Below are positions 5,681-11,169 of a stretch of 11,169 bases of DNA, one piece after another. The notes beneath the pieces were generated by a model that was not told the origin of the DNA, ran no database searches, and worked only from the letters and a program-made list of their open reading frames with translations. A program made the position numbers and the translations under genes. The DNA comes from Opitutales bacterium (GTDB lineage Bacteria; Verrucomicrobiota; Verrucomicrobiia; Opitutales; Intestinicryptomonadaceae), in assembly GCA_017526045.1 (NCBI GenBank), contig JAFXRX010000109.1:1-11169 (forward strand). The letters run 5' to 3'. How positions within the stretch are numbered: position 1 is the stretch's first letter; each line of letters starts with the position of its first letter.

Positions 5681-7821
5681 ACAATAATCTTTCAGCAGAC
5701 GAGGCGTCGCAGGTTCAGGCGCGCAAAAATTCGAACTTGGCGTTCGCTTTCTTTTGCATGTCCAAGGACAGGGCGCGCGACATGGAGGTTTTCTACACCT
5801 ACTGCCGCGTGCTCGACGACATCGCCGACGACCCCCAAACTTCAGCCGCCGAAAAAATAAGGCTTTTGAACGGCTGGAAGGATGAAATCGAAAAAATATA
5901 CTCGGGCTCGGGCGGCGGGCTTTCAAAGCTCGGCTCGCAGCTGCGCGACACCGTCATGCGCCGCGACGTCCCAAAAAAATATATGCTCGACATAATCGAG
6001 GGCGTCATGCGCGACACCGACCCCGCCGAATTTGAAACGTTTGCCGACATCAAAAAATACTGCTACGGCGTCGCAAGCGCGGTGGGGCTTGCCTCTATTT
6101 ACATCTTCGGCTTTAAAAACCCCAAGACGAAGGAGTTTGCCGAGGCTCTTGGATATGCATTGCAGTTTACAAACATTTTGCGCGACGCAATTTTCGACTG
6201 GAAGGAAATGAAGAGAGTTTACATTCCAAGCTGCGAGATGCGCGCTTTCGGCGTCAGCCCCGGCGACTTCGACTCCCCGCGCATTTCCGAAAACTGCCGC
6301 GCCCTCTTTGCGATGATGTATTTCAGGGCGAAGCATTTCTTCAACCGCGCCAGAAACCTCATGCAGCCCGAAGACGCCAAGGCTCTCGCGCCCGCCCTCA
6401 TCATGGGCGATATTTACGAAAAAATCCTCGAAAAAATCCGCGCGCGCAATTTCGAAATTTCCGAAAAGGTCGTAAAAATCCCGAAAATCCAGAAAATCTG
6501 GCTCGCGCTCGGGGCGATGCGCAGGGCGAAAAAATATTCTAAAATTCCGCCGAAAAATTTCGGCAGGGCAGCCGTTTTGGGCGCGGGCATAGCGGGCATG
6601 GAGGCGGCTGTAAACTTGTCGCTCAAAGGCTTTGAAGTCGACGTATTCGAGGCTAAGGCTGCTGCTGGCGGCAGAATTTCCGCAATCGAGCCCGCGGGCT
6701 TGGGCAGGCTCGACAACGGCGGCCACGCGATTATGGGCTGCTATGAAAATTTCCTTTCGTTTTTGGACTTGATTGGCGCGCGCAGGGGCGCGTTCAAAAA
6801 GCCGTGCGAGAGCATGAAGTTTTTAAACCCCGACGGCACTTCGTTTTCGTACGATTTCCCGTCGAGCCGCTCGCGCTTTTCGATATTCAAGCTCCCGAAA
6901 ATCGAGGGCTTCGGCGTATTTTCAAACCTGCTAATGCTCGCAAAAATAAAGCTGGGGCTTGCGAAGGCGCTTGAAGGCGAAACCGTCGCGGAGTATTTGT
7001 CGCGCCAAAACATATCGGACGAGGCAAAGAGCCTTTTGTGGAACCCGTTTTGCGTGTCTGTCCAAAACACCGACCCGAATTTGGCGTGCGCCGACATGTT
7101 CGTAAAAAGCATTTCAAAATCGCTTTTGAAGGGCTGCCGCAAGAGCGCGCTTGTTGTGAATAAAATTCCGCTTGCCGAGATCGTTTGCAAAAACGCCAAG
7201 GCGTACATCGAAGCCTGCGGCGGCAGCGTAAATCTTTCAAGCCGCGCCGAGGCTGTCGAAATTGAAAATGGGGCGGTGAAAAGCTTTTCTGTTGGCGGCA
7301 AAAAAATCGGGGGCTACGATTTTTACGTTCTCGCATTCGGCAAAAAAGCGGCGGCGGCAATCCTGCCCGATTGCCCGCTCAAGGCGGCGGCTTTGCAAAT
7401 CGAAAGCTCGCCGATTTTAAACGCGTATTTTTCGACGAATAAAAAGCTGTTCGAAGGCGATTTTGTGGCTCTGGCAAACTCGCAAATCCACTGGGTTTTC
7501 GACCGGACCGAAAGCGCGGCGCAAAAATATGTCTATTCGCTGACAATCAGCGCGTTCGACGGCGAATTTTCCCCCGCCGAAATAAAAAAATCAATTTGGT
7601 TCGAGCTTGAAAAGTATTTCGGCAAATTTGAAATCATAGATTTTCTGCCCTCGCTTTTCAGGGACGCCACAATCCTTTCCACCTGTAAAAACGAGCGGCT
7701 GCGCCCCAAATCGCGCGGGCACTTTTCAAACGCAATCGCCTGCGGCGACTGGATTGACGGCGGCGGGCTGCCCTGCACGATAGAGTGCGCAAGCGCGACC
7801 GCAAAGATTTCGGAATTTTAA
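5677..7821 (+). CDS. HpnD-HpnE fusion: presqualene diphosphate synthase joined to hydroxysqualene dehydroxylase
   Basis: One uninterrupted frame of 714 residues holds two full enzymes. Residues 1 to about 285 are HpnD, which joins two farnesyl diphosphates into presqualene diphosphate: SNLAFAFF (19-26), first aspartate-rich motif VLDDIADD (45-52), YCYGVASAVG (128-137), and second aspartate-rich motif NILRDAIFD (166-174) followed by RVYIP. After about 11 linker residues, residues 297-714 are HpnE, the FAD enzyme that reduces hydroxysqualene to squalene: dinucleotide-binding GAGIAG (302-307) with acidic Glu325, then GGRIS (331-335), DNGGHAIMGCY (346-356), WNPFCVSVQNTDP (455-467), HWVFDR (605-610), and the C-terminal FAD-contact block GDWIDGGGLPCTIE (690-703). 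Both halves have normal family length (about 280 and 420), so neither is truncated. The start overlaps the hpnC stop; the HpnG-like gene begins 7 bases after the stop. The HpnE half could instead act as a related C30 carotenoid desaturase, but the motifs fit HpnE better. Confidence 0.92.
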   Translation: MNNNLSADEASQVQARKNSNLAFAFFCMSKDRARDMEVFYTYCRVLDDIADDPQTSAAEKIRLLNGWKDEIEKIYSGSGGGLSKLGSQLRDTVMRRDVPKKYMLDIIEGVMRDTDPAEFETFADIKKYCYGVASAVGLASIYIFGFKNPKTKEFAEALGYALQFTNILRDAIFDWKEMKRVYIPSCEMRAFGVSPGDFDSPRISENCRALFAMMYFRAKHFFNRARNLMQPEDAKALAPALIMGDIYEKILEKIRARNFEISEKVVKIPKIQKIWLALGAMRRAKKYSKIPPKNFGRAAVLGAGIAGMEAAVNLSLKGFEVDVFEAKAAAGGRISAIEPAGLGRLDNGGHAIMGCYENFLSFLDLIGARRGAFKKPCESMKFLNPDGTSFSYDFPSSRSRFSIFKLPKIEGFGVFSNLLMLAKIKLGLAKALEGETVAEYLSRQNISDEAKSLLWNPFCVSVQNTDPNLACADMFVKSISKSLLKGCRKSALVVNKIPLAEIVCKNAKAYIEACGGSVNLSSRAEAVEIENGAVKSFSVGGKKIGGYDFYVLAFGKKAAAAILPDCPLKAAALQIESSPILNAYFSTNKKLFEGDFVALANSQIHWVFDRTESAAQKYVYSLTISAFDGEFSPAEIKKSIWFELEKYFGKFEIIDFLPSLFRDATILSTCKNERLRPKSRGHFSNAIACGDWIDGGGLPCTIECASATAKISEF

Positions 7822-7828
7822 ATCCGCG

Positions 7829-8542
7829 ATGAAAATCCTGCTGATATTCCCCACAATATTCGAGGCCGGCGCTTTTTTTAAAAAGTCCCGCCACCGCGCT
7901 TTCCTCGGCGCCTGCGCGCATCTCGATATTGGCGGCGTCGGCTTTCATGCGATAGTTTCGGGCATAGGCTGCGGGGCGTCGGCTGAAAGAGTTAAGGCCT
8001 TTGCCTTCGAAACCAAGCCCGACATTGCCATTTTGTGCGGCTTTTGCGGCGCTTGCGTTGAAAATATAAAAGAGGGCGGCATTCTCTTCGAGACTGCCAA
8101 CGCCGAAATATCGCGCATTTTTGGCGAATTGAATTTTACCCGCGCCAAAATCGCAAGCGTAGGCGAGGTCGCAAATTCGCGCAAAAAAGAGGAGCTTGGC
8201 GCGGCGGGCTTTGCGGGCGTCGAGATGGAGTCGGGCTTTTTCGGGAAATTTTTCGAGCCTGAAAAATTCGTCCATTTGCGCGCGGTGAGCGACTCCATGC
8301 GCTCTAAAATCCCCGCGGAATTTTTCGATTCCATGATGGATAAAAGCACCGGGGCGAGCTCTTTCAGCCTTTCAAAATTCTTAAAAATGTGGATTAAAAA
8401 CCCGATGCTGCCCGCGCGGCTTGTCCAATTCGCGGTTTCGGCGGGCGGGGCGAAGAAAGCCTACGATGCCGCTCTAATGCTCGCCCTTGAAAAAATCGCG
8501 GATTTTTATTTGCAAAACGGCGGCAAAAATGGGAATTTATAA
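7829..8542 (+). CDS. HpnG-like nucleoside phosphorylase-family protein
   Basis: The 237-residue protein has the purine nucleoside phosphorylase/MTA-SAH nucleosidase fold: an N-terminal beta strand MKILLIFPT with Glu12 shortly after, SGIGCGAS (44-51), GFCGA (71-75), the VEMES motif (131-135) that contacts the ribose in this superfamily, and RAVSD (151-155) carrying the usual catalytic Asp155. In the hopanoid pathway HpnG belongs to this superfamily and releases adenine from adenosylhopane made by HpnH; the region after RAVSD (proline, then a FLKMWIKNP-like helix and a C-terminal AYDAAL helix) resembles HpnG more than housekeeping MTA/SAH nucleosidases. Position directly behind the squalene genes supports that reading. 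Other options are futalosine hydrolase or MTA/SAH nucleosidase. The ATG lies 7 bases after the HpnD-HpnE stop; no clear Shine-Dalgarno sequence. Confidence 0.72.
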   Translation: MKILLIFPTIFEAGAFFKKSRHRAFLGACAHLDIGGVGFHAIVSGIGCGASAERVKAFAFETKPDIAILCGFCGACVENIKEGGILFETANAEISRIFGELNFTRAKIASVGEVANSRKKEELGAAGFAGVEMESGFFGKFFEPEKFVHLRAVSDSMRSKIPAEFFDSMMDKSTGASSFSLSKFLKMWIKNPMLPARLVQFAVSAGGAKKAYDAALMLALEKIADFYLQNGGKNGNL

Positions 8543-8546
8543 GACT

Positions 8547-11141
8547 ATGCGCAAATTTTTGAAAATCATCGCCGCCGCGCTCTGCGCGTCCGCCGCCTGC
8601 GCTGCGCAGGCGCAAACGCCCGTGCCGCCGGAAAACGATGTTCAGAAAAACAAAATCCTCTCCGCCGAAGCCGCGGCGGAAAACGCGCGCAAGGCTTTGG
8701 AAATCGGCATGCCGGTGTTGTCGGCAAGCCTCGCCGAGGGCGTTGTTTCAAACCCCGAAGCCTCGGAGGAGGAGGTCGATGCGGCGCGCTTTATCTTGGC
8801 GGACTCCCTCATCGCGCAGGGGGCTTTTGAAAGCGCGCAGAAAATTTTGTCGCTTGCAAAAAACCAGTATGCGCCCGAAACGCTGGTGCGCAGGGCGATT
8901 GTGCTTTCGCAGCTCGGCGACGCTTACGGCGCGCGGGAGATAATCTCGAAGCTTTCCCCCGACGCGCTCCCCGAAAATCTGCGCGCGTGGTTCTTTGTCG
9001 CGCGCGGGCGGATTTTGTTCGACGAGGGCAACTTCGGCAGCGCCTCCGACGATTTTGCCGCGGCTAAAAATTTCGCGAAATCCGACGCCATAAAGCGCGA
9101 GGCGGACTCTCTTATAAATTTGTGCAGGATGTCCGAGGAGCTTGGCGCAAAGAGCATGGAGGCGTTCGCCTCGGAGCTTTCGCTGAAATCGAGCCTCTTT
9201 ATGGGCACGAACGCGGGCGTGCAGTTTGCAAAGCAGTACGCCGTTTTGCTCAACAGGCTCGGGCGCAGGCAGGACGCCTTAAGCGCGATTGAAAACGCCC
9301 TCAACATAGCCCTCATGCCCGACATCGACCGCGACGAGCTCACGCTGCTTGCGGCGTCCATCGAGCCCTCGCAGGAGCGCAAGCGCGCGATGGTGGAAAA
9401 TTTGCTGAAAACCACAAAATCCCCCGCCGTTACGGAGCAGGCGATTTTTCTTTTGCGCGCCTCCTTCGGCGACGACTCCGACGCGTACGCGGAAATGCTA
9501 AACAGGGCAAGGGCTTCGGCCTCGCAGCTGATAATGGATAGAATTCTGCTCGAGCTCGCCTACATTTGCATACGCAAAAACGATTTTGCAGGCGTCGCAA
9601 AATACGCCGAAACGCTTTTGAAAGACTATCCCGCCTCCGCCTTCAAGGTCAACGCCTGCGGGGCTTTGGCGTGGGCTGCGTTTTCCTCGGGCGAAAACAA
9701 AAAGCCCGAATACCGCCAGGCCGCCCGCTATTTAATGGAAATGGCGGGGCTTGAAAAGAACCCGAAGATGTCCGACTTCATCCGCTTTATCGCGGCGGAC
9801 TGCTATTTCTTGGAGGGCGACTTCGACACGTCGGGGGCGATGTACAAGCTCTTAATCGACTCCAATTTGTCGGAGCGCTGGAAGGGCGGCGCTTTTGCGC
9901 GGGCGGCGGAATCCTTCCTGAATTTGGGCGACTTGCAAAGCGCGGTCGCGCTTGCCGATTCCTCGTATTCGCGCCTTGCCCTGAACCCCGACGACGTTTG
10001 GAAGACGGAGTGGTCGATAGCCTCTTTATACACAAAAAGGGGCGAGATTTCCGCGGCGAGAAAGCGCCTTGAAAAGCTGCTAAAAACCGCCGTGAACCAG
10101 GACGCCAACCAGGATCTCCGCGCAAAAATGCTTTGGCTTGAAGCCCGCCTTGCCGAAAGCGACGCCGACTACGTGCGCAGCCTCGAGCTCTCCGAAAATA
10201 TTTTGGCGCAGCTCAAATCGGGCGCGCTCAAGCCCTCCGCGGAGGCGGCGAAAATGGCGGCGTCAAACGCGATGCTAATCCGCGCACGCTCCCTTGCGGC
10301 TCTGGAGCGTTTCGACGGCGAGGACGGAGCCTTCGACGCCTACGAAAAACTGCGCGCCGAATATCCCGCAAGCGACGCGGCTCAAATTTCATATCTTTAC
10401 GAGGCGCGCAACTTCGCCCTGCGCGGCGCGTACGCCCAGGCGCAGCAGCACTGCAAAACGCTCGCCGACACTTTCCCGAACGGCAAGTACGCCCCCGACG
10501 CCCTCTACGACGCCGCCTCCTATTCCCGCAAGCTCGGGCTTGAAAGCGACTACAAGGAGGCTCTCATTCTTCTTTCGCGCCTCGCCGAAAAATATCCCCA
10601 ATCCCCGAAAATATTTTTCGCGAAAATCGCGCAGGCTGAAATTTTGAGGCTGATGGGCGACTTTGCAAACGCCGCCGCAATGTACAAAAACATAATCGCC
10701 GAGTACGAAAGCCACCCGCAGATAAAAATCGCCTACATGGGGCTTGGCGACTGCCTTTTGGCGCAGCCCGCGAGCGGGTCGGACGCGGCTATGATGTTCG
10801 AGAGGATTTACTCGATGCCCGATGTCAAGGGCGCGGCGAAGGCGGAGGCCGCGTTCAAGTGGGGCTTTGCGCTTGAGAGGCTTGGCAGGTACAGGGAGGC
10901 CGCGGAGGTCTGGTGGATTTCGGCAAACGAAATTTTAAGCCCGAAGGCGCGCCAAAAGGGCGAGACCGACGCCAAGGAGCGGTATTGGGTCGCGCGCACG
11001 CTTTTGGAGCTTGCAAAAACATTTGAAACCATGGGCGAAAATTCGTCGGCTGTCGCAGCGTACGAGCTTCTGGCAAGGCACAATCTGCCGGGCGGGCGCA
11101 ACGCCAAACTCAAGCTTTTAAATCTAAAAAAGGAAAAATAG
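8547..11141 (+). CDS. Large exported tetratricopeptide-repeat protein
   Basis: The predicted 864-residue protein begins with a classic signal peptide: basic MRKFLK, a hydrophobic stretch of alanines and isoleucines, and a probable signal peptidase I site after AQA (20-22). Cysteines at 13 and 18 lack a lipobox leucine, so a lipoprotein is less likely. The rest is almost entirely paired amphipathic helices of the TPR/SEL1 kind, with repeated alanine-rich helices separated by short Gly-Asp/Asn turns (for example LRLMGDFANAAAMYKNI) and YPxS turns near residues 361, 604 and 681, as in BamD/CpoB-type repeats. It is therefore likely a periplasmic scaffold; no catalytic motif is seen and the function is unknown. 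I chose the ATG at 8547 because it yields a clean signal peptide four bases after the preceding stop; ATG 8529 and TTG 8487 lie inside the upstream gene. It appears co-transcribed with the squalene genes. Confidence 0.82.
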   Translation: MRKFLKIIAAALCASAACAAQAQTPVPPENDVQKNKILSAEAAAENARKALEIGMPVLSASLAEGVVSNPEASEEEVDAARFILADSLIAQGAFESAQKILSLAKNQYAPETLVRRAIVLSQLGDAYGAREIISKLSPDALPENLRAWFFVARGRILFDEGNFGSASDDFAAAKNFAKSDAIKREADSLINLCRMSEELGAKSMEAFASELSLKSSLFMGTNAGVQFAKQYAVLLNRLGRRQDALSAIENALNIALMPDIDRDELTLLAASIEPSQERKRAMVENLLKTTKSPAVTEQAIFLLRASFGDDSDAYAEMLNRARASASQLIMDRILLELAYICIRKNDFAGVAKYAETLLKDYPASAFKVNACGALAWAAFSSGENKKPEYRQAARYLMEMAGLEKNPKMSDFIRFIAADCYFLEGDFDTSGAMYKLLIDSNLSERWKGGAFARAAESFLNLGDLQSAVALADSSYSRLALNPDDVWKTEWSIASLYTKRGEISAARKRLEKLLKTAVNQDANQDLRAKMLWLEARLAESDADYVRSLELSENILAQLKSGALKPSAEAAKMAASNAMLIRARSLAALERFDGEDGAFDAYEKLRAEYPASDAAQISYLYEARNFALRGAYAQAQQHCKTLADTFPNGKYAPDALYDAASYSRKLGLESDYKEALILLSRLAEKYPQSPKIFFAKIAQAEILRLMGDFANAAAMYKNIIAEYESHPQIKIAYMGLGDCLLAQPASGSDAAMMFERIYSMPDVKGAAKAEAAFKWGFALERLGRYREAAEVWWISANEILSPKARQKGETDAKERYWVARTLLELAKTFETMGENSSAVAAYELLARHNLPGGRNAKLKLLNLKKEK

Positions 11142-11144
11142 TTT

Positions 11145-11169
11145 ATGGAAAGATTTTTAAATATTTTTC
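11145..11169 (+). CDS. Start of a truncated downstream gene
   Basis: An ATG three bases after the TPR stop opens a frame reading MERFLNIF up to the window edge. AGGA (11131-11134), 10 bases upstream inside the end of the TPR gene, is the clearest ribosome-binding sequence in the window. The eight visible residues do not identify the product. A short amphipathic start after an exported TPR gene would be compatible with a TolQ/ExbB-type membrane protein, but that is a guess from gene order only. Confidence 0.55.

Noticed and set aside
8487..8546. Longer N-terminus of the TPR protein from TTG 8487 or ATG 8529
   Set aside because: It would put extra polar residues in front of a well-formed signal peptide and overlap the upstream gene; ATG 8547 fits better.
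1..11169. CRISPR arrays, tRNA or rRNA genes, insertion sequences or phage genes
   Set aside because: I saw no regularly spaced direct repeats, tRNA-like cloverleaf, rRNA segment, transposase or phage protein anywhere in the window; apart from the left edge it looks like ordinary chromosomal coding DNA.

Overview
The window carries one rightward gene block with eight genes, the last cut off by the right edge, after about 460 bases of non-coding DNA at the left edge. In order the genes are: a NIF3-family metal protein, type II 3-dehydroquinate dehydratase (aroQ), a UvrD/Rep/PcrA-type DNA helicase, phosphate acetyltransferase (pta), hydroxysqualene synthase (hpnC), a single long gene joining presqualene diphosphate synthase (HpnD) to the squalene-forming FAD enzyme (HpnE), an HpnG-like nucleoside phosphorylase-family protein, and a large secreted TPR protein. 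The first codons of another gene follow.

Organism: a bacterium with moderately high GC, many GCGC and AAAAA runs, and few Shine-Dalgarno sequences. The hpnC/hpnD/hpnE squalene route, the style of the squalene synthases and the large exported TPR protein would fit Verrucomicrobiota (Opitutae-like gut or environmental lineages). This is an inference from protein flavour, not a demonstrated assignment.

Layout: 1-463 has no convincing gene. It holds GC-rich stem-loops, a pyrimidine-rich tract, a weak terminator-like hairpin and a weak promoter candidate. 464-3674 is a tight housekeeping unit (NIF3, aroQ, uvrD; gaps of 1 and 9 bases). A 56-base AT-rich gap with a promoter-like sequence precedes pta (3731-4756). 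A 60-base gap after pta has a GC-rich hairpin followed by T5 and also a perfect TTGACA. From 4817 to the right edge the genes are packed with overlaps or gaps of at most 7 bases, which suggests one transcript.

How the genes work together: HpnD condenses two farnesyl diphosphates to presqualene diphosphate, HpnC converts that to hydroxysqualene, and HpnE reduces it to squalene. Here all three steps are encoded by two genes that overlap by an ATGA, and two of the three enzymes are fused in one polypeptide of 714 residues. The HpnG-like gene right after suggests the squalene feeds hopanoids, but no squalene-hopene cyclase or HpnH is present in the window, so a squalene or C30-carotenoid end product remains possible. 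The downstream TPR protein and the truncated gene may be cell-envelope functions carried on the same transcript.
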